From Lucifuga dentata (Eukaryota; Chordata; Actinopteri; Ophidiiformes; Bythitidae): a stretch of DNA of 64,000 nucleotides. The notes below the pieces were generated by a model, which made no database searches, had not been told where the DNA came from, and saw only the letters and a program-made list of their open reading frames with translations. Each line of letters opens with the position of its first letter. Positions within the stretch are counted from its first letter, which is position 1. Below are positions 50,455-62,159 of this stretch, piece by piece. Both the position numbers and the translations under genes were made by a program. The DNA is taken from NCBI GenBank assembly GCA_014773175.1, contig VXCM01000987.1:62001-126000 (forward strand), given 5' to 3'.

Positions 50455-52779
50455 ATCAAACATGGTGGAGGTGCATTGTTTTCAGTTTTTACCAGTTTTC
50501 ACAGCAGAATACCCCAGTTATTTAAAAAGAGTAGATCAGTTTAAACATTTCTTACCCGTATTATGTTCCGATATTTCCAAAAGTCGTGGTTCCTGCCTGC
50601 TGCAGCAAAACACTCATCACTGCGGTTTGCCGTAAACAATGAGGTCTTACCATGAGGACAGCTCAGAATATCATTCTACTAACAGAGCGTGAAGAGAAAA
50701 AAAGAGAGAAAAAAAACCCAGGAGTTGCTTATTATATGCAAGAGTCCATCATAGTCCGTTTAAAACATAAAAAATGAAACTACAGACTGCTCCCACTGGT
50801 ATTTTTATAATCCAGTATTCACATAAATTTTCATATTTGAATTTTTAAATCCAGTGCTTACCTGTTTCTTTTTAGCATTCCAAATAAACCCTGATAAGTT
50901 CCAGATTTTAAAATAATAAGCCCTAAGCCTATGTCTTATTTCACACCAGTACATTATATTTGTTTTCATTTCATTTACCATCATTTTCAGTGATTTGACT
51001 TGTCACATATTTGAAGTAGGTTTTTGCTCTGGGATTTTCCATCAGTATGGATTATTTTTCCCAGTGCTTCGTCTTTTCATACACTGCAAGCCCAGATACT
51101 GACTGAGGTGGACTCTGGTAATTAATCACTGCTTGGAACTACAGGTCCATGCGGAATTATATAGATTTAAAGAAAAAGATGTGCTGTTATGAAAAAAAAA
51201 AAAATGGTAGAATGAACACAAAGTGAGAGAAATCCCACTCAAGGTATCTCTGATAAGGATAATTTCCAAGTTATAAGGTTAAGCCTTGTCATTGTGTCCA
51301 CCCTATTCTGATTCTTGTGTAATTAGTACCTCACGTCTCTCAGATGGGTTGCCGATAAGGAGAGGAAGGTTCCTCCACATCTGCAATAGCGTAAATGCTA
51401 CTTTCACCCCATTACAGGAACTGGCAGGAGGTCTTTTTTCACTTCTGCTTGTGGTATAAATGCTAATGCCACACCTTCAGGAGCAGCACGCCACTTTCCA
51501 AAACAAGATACTCAATTGATACCTGACGCTGTTTGTATAACCTACAGGAATCACTTATAGCCATTTGTTTCACTCAGGTTGTAATGGAGCTTGACTAGCT
51601 CCTACTGCCGGCATGTTTCGGTCCACATCTCAGCAGTAAAGAAGGAAACTGGTCGTTCTAAGGCCCTGCTGAGAGCTGTTGCTAGATAAAACACACTCCG
51701 GGTAAAAACATGCATGGCCACTCACCATTAGATCACTCCCCATGTTGCTCCTGAGATGGCACTCTTAATTAGAGGGTTCCTTGGATCTTGCTGTCAAAAC
51801 TCAGGTTTTACTGCCTGCATTACCACATTATATAATGCAGTTCCTCATAAGCCACAGTAAACCATTGCAGGGGGGTACAGTATATAATGAACATACGCTG
51901 TAATTGACACTGCTTTGGAGTTCCTTTATGTCTTCATGTTGAACTTCTGCTTCCTCTAGAGCGCTCTCTGCCTTGTCTTTGGCGATTACGCCCATTAGTC
52001 ACCTGTACTTCCTCCCTAGACAATGGTCTTCTCTGCTCATCCAGATGATGGGCTGCAATATCAAAGCCAAATGAGATGGCTGCCAATTAGGGAGGACTTC
52101 CAGGTGCATTTCAATGCAAACTCACACCAGTAACTGCACCCTGTAGTGTTTCCATTCAAAGACGTCTTATAATGTGTAGACTTCAACGAAAAACTTTTAA
52201 TAAGTATTTCAATTACCAGAAAAAAAAGTGACATGTTCTTTTTAATACGTAGCACACAGGGTTTTGAACTTTGAAATGATGTCTTAATAATGTTCTAAGC
52301 AGCTATTTAAATTGACTTCTTGAATTGACTTGTGGCCTTTTTTTCCCTCCTTGATGCTGAAAGCTATTGTAAGTGAAAGAATCAAATCATCCTTTTCTTC
52401 GTCTTCTGGATAGACTCCTGTTGAAATGCTTGGAAACAGCGTGAGACCGCACAGTTATTTGGACAGCCCACACACTCCCCCGGTGATACAATAGACTTTC
52501 ACACAGCCTCCACAAGTACTGCAGCACAAGAGGCTCAAACTAACTAATTCACCTTTCACCAAACACTATGCAGGTCACTTTTGATAACAGACTTAAAAAT
52601 AATACATTTGAGATTAGATATTCTTTGTCTGGGTATTGTTAGAAGGGCCAGGGATTCCTTGCAATCCTTGATTAAAAATGAATCGGAGTGTTCTGTGTTA
52701 AAATGGACAGGAAAACTGATAAGTGCACACCCCCNCCCCTCGAAAAATCAATCAACGCTAACCACATTCAGATGCAGGA
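50455..52779. other. noncoding stretch, nothing firm
   Basis: Complex, low-repeat sequence in 51290-52080 (including CTCTTAATTAGAGGG near 51762, a palindromic TTAATTA site) could include a regulatory element. A single N at 52735 lies within a C-rich word. No gene is recognised. Confidence 0.45.
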
Positions 52780-53470
52780 CATACAGAGTTATCATTTTCA
52801 GCATTAGTGATGTACCACGAGCTTCCTATGCACGTAAAATATGCAGCCTTTACCCTAAACAGGTTAGGTCATAATGGACAAAAAGCCTTTCCTACTCTCT
52901 TCTTGTTCGTGGATTTCCTGAATCTGCAAATGCATAGTGATGCAGGAAAAAAATGGTCTTTGAATCAAAATTTTTCCTTATTATTCAAATTAAATCAAGT
53001 CAGGGCAGATGGGAAGAGCAGAGAGAAGAAGCTCGCTGCAGCAAATCTTGAAGCTCTACCTCTGTGATTGCTCAGGCCACCGTGGAATAAAGATTAGAAG
53101 AAAATCACTAATCACGGCGGATGTAATTAGCATATTACCAATAACGGGATGCAAAAGGGAAAGGAGGAATTGCCTTATAATACTGGTTAAAGTAGGAATC
53201 AATGCCATGTATGGATGCACACAGCTGCTTGACAAACAGATATATTCACTTCCAAACATGGGTAAAGGAAGTATCTAATAATGATGTTTTTTTCAATGTT
53301 TTTGTCTGAGTCACTCACTGAAGCACTTGATGCTAATATCACATTCCCCCTCTCTCTTTTGATCAGCTTTTGCAGCTGGGCTGCCCTGCCTCACTTGGAT
53401 GCATCAACAAAGCTTGAAGTGGCCACTCTAATCTGGTTAAGTATTGCCTGGTTGGAGAGAAATTAGGCGA
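52780..53470. other. candidate conserved noncoding element cluster
   Basis: Long low-repeat block containing GATGTAATTAGCATATTACC (53118-53137). Overlapping frames of 60-97 codons occur in several phases on both strands without domains. The high complexity fits a constrained noncoding region, but this is unproven. Confidence 0.25.
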
Positions 53471-54243
53471 ATTCTTTTAACTTTTCAAACAAACATAATA
53501 CAGTCAAACTTGCTGGATGAGAATCAATTACATGAACTGAAAATAGGTTGGGGGGGTATCATTTAATTTCTGGAAATCATCTCATACATCTATTCAACAG
53601 CTTATGCCTGTAGTGTCACATCGAAGTCATATTTCAGTCCAGTGAAATGAAGAAACCAGAGGAATATCTGCTTAAAGACTGCTGGAATATGTGTCACAAA
53701 TCTTTTTCTCCTTGCAGCCGTAATGCCATTATCAGCACTACTTCAAAAATAGTTATTTCTTGCCTAAATCCATAACATTGTGTGAGAAATAATGGGATAA
53801 TTGTAAGATAATTTCATAGTTTCTCAATGTGAGTGGTTTAAATAGGAACCACAAACCATTCTCTTGGATGTATTGGTCTGTTAAATAAAGCATATTCAAT
53901 TTATTCAGCATATTTGATCTGTGAAATTAATTTTGCTGAAAAAAAAAAAGGTTGTTTGGAGGCCACCGGTGTAAACAGAACAACAGAATGAGTTTTGTCT
54001 CAGTGTGCCAGAAGAATAAATAAATGATACCACCAACCTTTGACACAGTCATGCAATCCATGAAGTAATGCTCATTAAGAAATTAATCTGGCTCAAACAT
54101 CAGGTTCTAGCATGTATGAATGAATATATGCATGCTGGAAGCGAGGGCTGCTGCTTAATTAGTGACTCAGTTAAATGTTGAAAAATAGTGACAAGTGCTC
54201 ATCACAAGTTCCACAAGCTTGAAGGAATCTCTTTGGATTATTA
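53471..54243. other. AT-rich noncoding stretch
   Basis: Nothing recognised. Confidence 0.5.
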
Positions 54244-54281
54244 TTTTTTTTTTTTTTTTTTTNTTTTTTTTTTTTTTTTTT
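54244..54281 (+). repeat. poly(T) with one-base gap (N at 54263)
   Basis: Nineteen and eighteen T flank the N. Confidence 0.95.
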
Positions 54282-54679
54282 ATCTCAAAAACAATTAAAA
54301 CCTGACTTTATTTTCAATGATATGAAACAGAAAAAACAAGCAAATATCACATTGGAGAATAGTGACTGAAGTGATTGATTGTTAGAACTGCTCACTTGCT
54401 GAATTATTTTCTGTTGATTGACTTAATGATTAATGGTTTCAGCACTCGTGTTGGTGTGGTGTAGGGAAAAGAAATCTAACTTTATGCCATTTCACATTTT
54501 TCAGAGATAAAGTTCTTGCTTAATATTGACTTCGCTCACAGATGGTTCAGAGAGCAAAAGAATATGATCACATTTTTGTCATATTGAACATTTTGATCTT
54601 TAGGGCAGATTGTCTCCATTTTTCAAGCTGCTAAAGCCTTTGTTTGAGAGAGATCTGTTAAATCTGTCTTGCTGCTAAT

Positions 54680-54799
54680 AAACTGCCATTATTCCCTCCA
54701 ACAAGGCTGTGCTCATTAATAACGCTTCTGTCAGATGCTTATTCTCTTCCGTGAAAATAGAAAATATCATTAATTACAGTGTCTGTCACCCTCTGACAG
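54680..54799. other. complex block left of a possible exon
   Basis: Holds CATTAATTACAG (54768-54779), a homeodomain-type palindrome, and leads into a pyrimidine-rich stretch ending CTGACAG at 54799, which could serve as a splice acceptor. Confidence 0.25.
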
Positions 54800-54989
54800 C
54801 TCCAGCAATTGTTCCGGCTCCTGAGTTCTGTTTCATTGTGTCCGTACCGACTGACCACCTATTCTTTACTGTCTCAATGGGGATGTCCAGCATGCGAGAG
54901 CCACAAAGGCCCTGTGAGATCTCACCACACACTGCAAAGCTTCTGTCCCAGCAACACATTAGTCATCCAGGGAGCAATCGAGTTCGCTG
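54800..54989 (+). other. possible internal exon (weak), cysteine-bearing peptide
   Basis: An acceptor-like CACCCTCTGACAG ends at 54799, and a good donor, CTG followed by GTAAGC, starts at 54990. The 190 bases between are open in the frame that begins at 54800. The reading contains CPAC, then about 14 residues on TLQSFCPSNTLVIQGAIE. A Cys-x2-Cys followed by FCxS and an alternating hydrophobic strand is loosely like the start of a netrin-like (NTR/TIMP) module, but the match is short and from memory. A second frame is also open through most of the block, which weakens the coding case. It may equally be conserved noncoding DNA. Confidence 0.15.
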
Positions 54990-55010
54990 GTAAGCTCAAA
55001 ATGTAGATCT

Positions 55011-55929
55011 AAGTCTCTCGACCAGAGATTAGAAACCAGTATCAGTCAAGATCCACTCAGTTTACTTTTCATTGTGGATTTGTTGCATTTTTGCTTCTCT
55101 GAGAAACATCCTCCTCTGAGACACAGTGGGATTTTCTTCAATTCATCAAAAGACGAAACAAGAAAAAAAAAAATGCAGATTAACCATTGTAGCAGCTGAA
55201 TGTAAAGGAGTGCATTCTTTCTGAGTACATAAGGATCTTATTGTATATGGAATGCTAGCAAATGAAAAACAGCCAATGTGAATAAAAGGAAACAGTTGCA
55301 GAACAAGAGTGTGACTGTCCTCAAATATGGACGTAGTGTGTTAAAAGAGGGAGTCGCTTTGAATTATTCAGGTTTTATAAATTACAGGGAAGCTCACAAA
55401 TACAACTGACTGTTCCCCACAGTGTTCCCATGCTAGACAAAGATTTGGCTGATTTTAGTCAGGTAATATGCCAGTGAACTAATTTATAGCTTCTATACAT
55501 CATCTAAAATTCACCAGACCACAAATGCTTGTATCTGCAGAGCACCATGGGACATCATGTTGTTGTTTGGTTGATAATAACATGTATTTGTCTACTTGCA
55601 GATAGACATAATCAGTTTGTTTATTTATTTTTGGATTGCCTAAGGGCACAGTCACAACTGTTTCTGAAAAAAAAAATCAGCATATTTTTCAGGGATAGAT
55701 ATAAATGTGTCTATTATTTATTTGCAGTCCAGGCAAAAAGCAGAAACATTATTCATTTCCTATTCTATCAATCTGATAAACAGTATTAATGGATATGCTG
55801 TCCAGATGCCTTATTGTTTCTTAAATTATTGCTGAAATATTCTGCCAAGCACAGGATTATATAACACGATAATGTAGATTTTGGCTAAAGTTTCCCAAGA
55901 CAGATAAGCTTAAAGACATGATAGCGGAC
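55011..55929. other. AT-rich noncoding stretch
   Basis: Nothing recognised; the longest frame is 86 codons (55529-55789) without a domain. Confidence 0.5.
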
Positions 55930-56250
55930 CCCATACATGAATGTAATTAAACAAGGGCAGGGGATCGCAATAATGTATCATCCAGAGGCGCTGAGGTCCC
56001 GGTGTCCTGCACACCAGCATTACCACAGATAAATGACTTGAAGCAGTCACCAGCAGCTCCCTTAACTCTTCCTGGTGCAGACATGGAGAGGGAGTCTCTC
56101 CCTAACAGTGGTGGCCCAGCCAAGACAAATGGATGGTCATAATCCCCCACCGGTGGAGAATGTGGTTTATTAGAATACGATACAGTGGATATGAAATGCT
56201 TCTTTTGCTGTGTGATTCGGTTTCCAGCTCGTTTCTCACCGCACACGAGT
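55930..56250. other. GC-richer complex block, candidate conserved noncoding element
   Basis: Balanced composition with no simple repeats, ending just before a poly(T) run. A 99-codon minus frame (55947-56246) is open across it but overlaps others and shows no domain. Confidence 0.25.
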
Positions 56251-56269
56251 CATATTTGACAGTTTTCAC

Positions 56270-56294
56270 TTTTTTTTTTTTTTTTTTTTTTTTT
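56270..56294 (+). repeat. poly(T) run, 25 bases
   Basis: Uninterrupted T homopolymer. Confidence 0.96.
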
Positions 56295-57151
56295 CGAGAG
56301 CACAGCCATCTTGGAGCTACTGGGTTCAAAATTAGATAAGCTGTCTGTCAAAGTGGAGAGTGTGAAGTGTGTTCTTACTCTCCTCATCCCCCAATAGAGA
56401 AACTGAACTGTGCAGATAAAACTGGGGCATAAAATTCTGTGTAATTGAGTTGGACAAAATGTGGGGTGAGTTTAACTAAAGAGAAATATGACTTTCTAAG
56501 TGTCCTAAATTTCTAGAATGATTGTAGTATCTGTTGGCAAACACTGTTTACAGATGGTCTGTTTGGGCGACATGCAGGAAGTGCTGACGCAGTAGGATTT
56601 AGCTATTATTGCATATCATTACATGAATAAAATATGTGCATGATTACATGCAAAAGTTTGTTCAACAATTCTCCAATTTAGGTTTGTTGGGTTAGATGGG
56701 GGACGTTGAGAGGAGGAGGAGGTTTTGTCAATACCTTGAGAAGTAATAGGTCTATGACCTGTGTTCATTATTAATAGAGAAATTACAAAAATATTTTTGT
56801 AATTTCACAATAGAGAGATATTGCATTGATCCAAACTTTACTTCAAATATGTCTACCATGAGCTGCACATGTATTTTTTTTTTTTTTTACATTTAGTCCA
56901 AGAAATATAAAAAAAAAGATATATTGAAAGACTTCCATTCACCTCCTCATTCTGAAATCTTATCTTTTTCCCTCCTCGTCCTCCTCTTCAGCCCACAACC
57001 TCTGCATTGTCATTCACAGATAGTCCTATCCAGACTCTTGGGGCTCTGAAACACGTTTGCCTTTATCTCATACACTCTGGTCATTTCCTTGAACACAGTA
57101 AAGACCTGCGGTGCTAAGAAAGTCATTTATGTCTTCTTATGTCCTGTCCAG
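56295..57151. other. noncoding stretch
   Basis: Contains a T run near 56874-56889 and a CTCCTC-rich patch near 56971-56990. Nothing is recognised as a gene. Confidence 0.45.
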
Positions 57152-57305
57152 TCCTCCAGGGCCCCCGCAGTGTCCAGAGAATGTAGATGAGCCCACATCA
57201 GCAGACATCTCTCTGCCATTTTTTGATAGACCTGCAGATGATTTCTTGCAGGCTAAAACCCCCGACGGGACTTTTTATCCTAAAAAAGACCATCTGATCT
57301 CCTGA
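57152..57305 (+). other. possible 3'-terminal exon (weak)
   Basis: The pyrimidine-rich CTTCTTATGTCCTGTCCAG ends at 57151 and could be an acceptor. The frame then reads through a proline-rich start (PPGPPQCPENVDEP), an acidic and aromatic middle (LPFFDRPADDFLQ) and a basic end (KKDHLIS), and stops at TGA 57303-57305. An AATAAA lies at 57604-57609, about 300 bases downstream. The composition is more protein-like than other chance frames here, but I recognise no family, and AATAAA is common in AT-rich DNA. Confidence 0.18.
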
Positions 57306-58468
57306 TTCTGGAGACCGTCAAGCCCTCCTTTCAAATTATAACTTCAGTAATTCATGTTGTGCTACTGTGTACTTGCAGAATTTTGCATTAAGATATATTT
57401 GATTAGACTGAAAAACATTATTCATTTGCTTTTTAATGTCATCTCTTTGACTTAATCTCTATTTAACTGAAAATTTGTAAGGGGGAAGGTCACGCACAAA
57501 AGATTTATGTTGTAATTACTTGAGCATAATTACAAGGGAAACAGTTAATCAGCATAAATTAACAAAGTAAATAGTTTCAATACTTTGAAAAATCTACTTG
57601 AGGAATAAACATACTATCAATTATAATGAAAATTAATTTGTAGTGCTTAAAATTGCATAAAAAGTCTTTATTCCACATTATCCTTGGAAATAGAAAGTTT
57701 AAAATCTTGACAATCAGTTGTTTTTAAACCTTATTTCTATATAGATTGTAGCTGTAAAGAAAAGCCTCTATTTTTTTTCCTGTAGCTGGTTGTTTCAAAA
57801 TATTTGTATCTCTATTTTATTGTGTATCTATACCATTGATAAATACATGCATTTTTTTCAAACCTCAACAAATGCAAGCCAAAGGCAAAATTCTATCTTT
57901 TGTATACACACAAAAAAGGATAATATAGTTGTTTTGAATTTGAATTTAAGTTAGTTCAGCATAAGTGACAAACCAGGTGTTCATGAGATTTATTATAACA
58001 ATAAAACAAACTCTGCCAGCCACAGTGAGGCTCTTACAGTATGTGATTTAAAAGAGCTTTATAGCAACTTTAAACATTTCTAAGCATGCATTTACTTATT
58101 ATTATTGACTACCATATTATTTGATTGATTATCGGTTCATATCTGAAATGATATATTTGTATTTGATTATATATCTAATCAATCAATGTCAGAACTTTTT
58201 TTAGCTTGTGACATTTTTTGAATGCTTTGTTTTGATAATGATTACAAACCGTTTGTTTTCTTGCTAGCATTTTTAGCAGCTGAACTTATATGACTTCCTC
58301 CCCTCTCCCGTCTTTTTCTGGAAGTCCCAGCCATATTTCTCGTATGGATGTAAGTTATTGTAACTAATATGCGACATGCACCATACCACATAAGTCAGAA
58401 AGGTAGTGTTATGTGCCATTTCAACAGGGAAATGTCAGAGGCAATAATTTTGATGACGTAAAAAAGGA
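57306..58468. other. AT-rich noncoding stretch
   Basis: Very AT-rich; nothing recognised apart from the AATAAA hexamer at 57604-57609. Confidence 0.5.
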
Positions 58469-58511
58469 TTTTTTTTTTTTTTTTTTTTTTNACAGATTTT
58501 TTTTTTTTTTT
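58469..58511 (+). repeat. poly(T) runs around N (58491)
   Basis: Twenty-two T, N, then ACAGA and fifteen T. The word GA-T(n) occurs on both sides, suggesting a repeated contig end. Confidence 0.92.
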
Positions 58512-58629
58512 ACAAAAAAAAAATGAGATTCAGTGTTTCCAGCATTTTAAGAATTGTATTCTTGTCAGGTTTGACAGCCTGTGAAACAGCACTTACGCCA
58601 TCATGAGACATTCAAACTGTCAATTGAAG

Positions 58630-58932
58630 CTCATCCATCTGTTCATTTCCTATACCTACTCATTCCTTTTTTTAAGGGTCACACAGGGCTGCAGCCTCTC
58701 CCAGCATGCATTTGGTGAAATGCAGTGGAACTCCCTCGACATGTTGTCTATCACAGGGCTTACACACATACAAACACACACACACACGCACAACCCTACA
58801 GGCAACTTAGTGTCCTCAGTCAACCTGAGCTGAATGGCTGTGTGGGATGGATCAGGAGAAACATTTGCGAATGTGGGACAAACAACTTTTTCGCTATAAG
58901 GCAACATTGTCACTCACAGTCACAATGTTGCT
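58630..58932 (-). mobile_element. fish-type retroposon (SINE or LINE 3' part), minus orientation
   Basis: The plus strand runs through CATCCATCTGTTCATTTCC, AGGGTCACACAGGGCTGCAG, CCTCTCCCAGC, TCTATCACAGGGCTTACACA, a CA patch, CCCTACAGGCAACTTAGTG and TGTGGGATGGATCAGGAGAA, then ATAAGGCAACATTGTCACTCAC. This is the reverse complement of the same succession seen at 39000-39265 (TCCAGG..., GGGAAAGGCTGAAGCC) and extends further into the tRNA-like head. It is therefore the more complete copy. Opposing 85- and 103-codon frames across it are artefacts. Confidence 0.65.
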
Positions 58933-59832
58933 TCATACCCAAACAGATTCGCAGTAGCTTCATCCCACCAGTGACATTTACTCAGTGTGGAAACAAACTG
59001 TGGAACTCACTGAAAAAAAGGAGTTACTTTACATAACAATTATTGGACAATTTAATTTCATTTTAAAATAACATAACGTTTCCTTGTATGTTTATATGTA
59101 GTGAGAGTGAGTGTGTGCTCTGCACACACACATAACACACTCCCACAGTCTTAAGAGTCTCACAAACATGACCTGTGCCATCAGTTGCCATTAATTAAAA
59201 TAATTGCTACAGAAATGGGAGGAGAGCACAGGATTGTGTCTGAGCATGAGATTAGCATGAATTGAGTCTAGATTTCCTCTCTATATAATAAGGTACTGTA
59301 ACATGGAACAGCCCTTCTTAAGAGTACAGTTAACAAACTTGCTGTATGGCTCAGCAAATGCTTGTGTGCTCAGACGAGGTTATGTTGTGCCTCCCAAAGG
59401 AGGCTGAGCACCGTGGATTACAAGTAAGGCTACCGTTTAACTGCCACCCAGACAACATGACTCGTAAGCTCTAAAGACCTGCCGCATATGTCTGTGTCAT
59501 AAGTCCATTTGTGATTTGACAACATGGCCTTTGGATTCAGCCCATCTGTTCAACTTCAAATGTTTACAAAAGGAGAAAGAAAAAGTGCTTTGTGTCTGCA
59601 GTTCTAGAAAACAAGCAGGCCCTTTAAATCAGCTCTTTGCTGCAGGCTGCGCACCTAACAAGCACTGAAGTCCAGAACATTCCGTGGAAGAAAGTTGCAC
59701 TGTTGCTCTATGTGTTCTTTCCTCTATGTGTTATAACATTAATATTTGCTTCACTTTGTCTTGTGTGGAAACAAATGCTGGGTTAAAACATCACTGTCAG
59801 AACTGAAGCAACATGTACCATAGACTCTAAAT
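58933..59832. other. noncoding stretch, nothing recognised
   Basis: Mixed composition; no gene or repeat that I can support. Confidence 0.5.
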
Positions 59833-60182
59833 CAGTCCTTCTCAAACTTTTTGAGCCAAGTTCCACCTCTCAAACAAAACTTTTACGTATAAACCATCAA
59901 GTCGTGTATGTGTGCAGTAAATTTAGCTCAAAAAGTTATTGACACCAGAATGTAAGAACATAGCGAGAACACAGGATGTGTGTTATATAAACGAAAATAA
60001 CTGAACTTTAAACATGACTTTATGATGAAACCCTTTTTGTTTGTGATTAATTTGTCATAACAGCTTTCCAATAGACTGCAGTTGTTTTGATTCTTTGGAG
60101 AAATGTCCAGTCATCTGGTGTACTACTGCCACCAAGAGTGGTGGTGCACATACAGTATTATACCACAGTTAAAGAACCACTG
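59833..60182. mobile_element. hAT-like MITE, about 350 bp
   Basis: The left end reads CAGTCCTTCTCAAACTTTTT and the right end TTAAAGAACCACTG, so the outer bases are inverted repeats of the hAT type (CAGT...ACTG). The next left word, GAGCCAAGTTCCACCT, resembles the same position in the 45.7 kb element (GAGCCAGATATCATCT). Flanks CTCTAAAT and CTTGAAGC match only in part, so no clear 8-bp duplication remains. No coding capacity. Confidence 0.62.
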
Positions 60183-60258
60183 CTTGAAGCGAATCAGTGA
60201 GTCTAATTGTTTTTGCTCACTTCAAAGGACAACATTGTTCAAATAGAGAAAAAAAAAA

Positions 60259-60286
60259 CAACACACACACACACACACACACACAC
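60259..60286 (+). repeat. (CA)n microsatellite
   Basis: About fourteen CA units after an A8 run. Confidence 0.95.
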
Positions 60287-60548
60287 GAAAATCACCAAAT
60301 CTTCCAACCTGAATTGTCGTTTGGCAGGGATTTGTGTAAAGAGAGCTGCTTTCTGTTGTGTATTTATGACAGTATTTCAAAGTGTAACACCCTAACAAAC
60401 TCCCATATGCTACAAATGCTTTTAAAAATGCCAAACCAATAAGAAGAAATGCATATTACAAGTACACACTGTTCTTTAAATTACTGCAGGGAATTTAAGT
60501 TCTTAATACTGCGTTTGGCTTCCTGTGAAGGATTCTGTGGTCCTTGGA

Positions 60549-60586
60549 TTTTTTTTTTTTTTTTTTNTTTTTTTTTTTTTTTTTTT
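60549..60586 (+). repeat. poly(T) with one-base gap (N at 60567)
   Basis: Eighteen and nineteen T flank the N. Confidence 0.95.
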
Positions 60587-61133
60587 ACTTTAGTACATTA
60601 ATATTCAGCATAATCTTCACATTTATGAATAATTTCCCTCCCTGCATCATATTACTGTTTTATTTCTCAAGAAGTTTCAAGAAAATGGAAGGGAGAAATT
60701 TTAATTGAGCTACAATAAATTAATAGGATACACAATTGTCATAATTCTGTCTTCCTTGCTCAGACGTCCGCCAGGCCCCCATGTGCTTTTTGAAATAAAT
60801 GGTCCAAACAATAAAAACAACAGATGTAAGACTATTCAAATTGGAATCACGGTCTCTGTGGGCCACGTGTAAAATTGCTTTCGCCTCCTGTGTTGACCTG
60901 CAGGTCAGGTCATTACCGTAATTCCACTCTGAAAGTGTTTTGCTCATTTTCCACCTTCAGATGCAAATGCTAAGGTTTCACAAAAGCTGCTCATCAACTT
61001 CTAAACTGTGGAAATTAACAAATACGTGTAGGATGGTTGGATTTATGTGACTACAAAGGCAAACTGAAACAAAAGATAATTAAGGCAAAGCCAACTAGTG
61101 GAGAAACGTAGCTTAATTCGGCAGGCAAATTTG
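60587..61133. other. AT-rich noncoding stretch
   Basis: Nothing recognised; an ATGCAAAT octamer at about 60960-60967 is not significant by itself. Confidence 0.5.
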
Positions 61134-61172
61134 ATTTTTTTTTTTTTTTTTTNATTTTTTTTTTTTTTTTTT
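61134..61172 (+). repeat. duplicated A-T18 around N (61153)
   Basis: A followed by eighteen T stands on both sides of the N, an exact 19-base duplication. Confidence 0.93.
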
Positions 61173-61239
61173 AGAGTAAGTGTTAAATTATATTGATTTA
61201 AATTAATCTACACTTGACTCGAACCTCATATTTACTCAT

Positions 61240-61370
61240 ACTTGACTCAATACCAGCAGCACATAACACAAAGAACAGTTTATATTACATTAGTTAACAG
61301 CAGTNACTTGACTCAATACCAGCAGCACATAACACAAAGAACAGTTTATATTACATTAGTTAACAGCAGT
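61240..61370 (+). repeat. 65-bp exact direct duplication around N (61305), likely assembly artefact
   Basis: Bases 61240-61304 recur exactly at 61306-61370. Confidence 0.9.
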
Positions 61371-62159
61371 CTGTCCAAAGGTCTGTATGTCTTCATTGTT
61401 TTGACATTTGAAATAAAGACTACACAAATTAGAGTTTAATATATCACTCATTAGAACCATCAATCAAACACGCAAAAAGTTTTAAATATACAACACTGCT
61501 GACATGTGAAACTAGGTGTTGACATAGCCCAGATACATTAGGCCCCTAAATAAACCTTAGCTTGGGAAATCATCTGTTAACATCATGCTTTTGGCAAAAT
61601 GTGTTTTTGTTTTTAGTGTCAGAAGGTATTCAGCTCTTGACTCAGATGTTAGGTTGATGCATGACCATCATTATTCTTAAAGATTATGTGTTTTATCCAA
61701 ATATTTATCAATGATAAGCCAACCTATGAATACCGTCTATATACATTTTTATAGAATGAGTGTAGCTCTAGTAATTGAATGATTTAGCATTGAAAGAGGT
61801 AATTTTCAAAACACAGATGTTTTCATTGTGCATTCTAGGTAATATATTCACATTATGTGTTATTTATTTTTTTTATTAGTTATTTATTTGTATTATTGTA
61901 ACCCAACCCAGTTTGATTGATATTTCGTGGAAAGCACTATACAAAAACTTGATTTTTAGGGATTATTAAAAAAAGACAAATTAATAAAATAAATACTTAA
62001 TAAGAATGCAAATGAACTCATTTTTCTCCTTAATTTCTGACTTGCTAGGATCCATTAGAGCTTAAAATTGCCCTAAAACTAATCATTAATAAAAAGATGA
62101 GGGGGGATTTGTGCTCTCAAAATACCCCTAAAATAACAGTCAAGCAGTCACTGGTGACA
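61371..62159. other. AT-rich noncoding stretch
   Basis: Nothing recognised apart from TTTA-rich words near 61860-61890. Confidence 0.5.
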
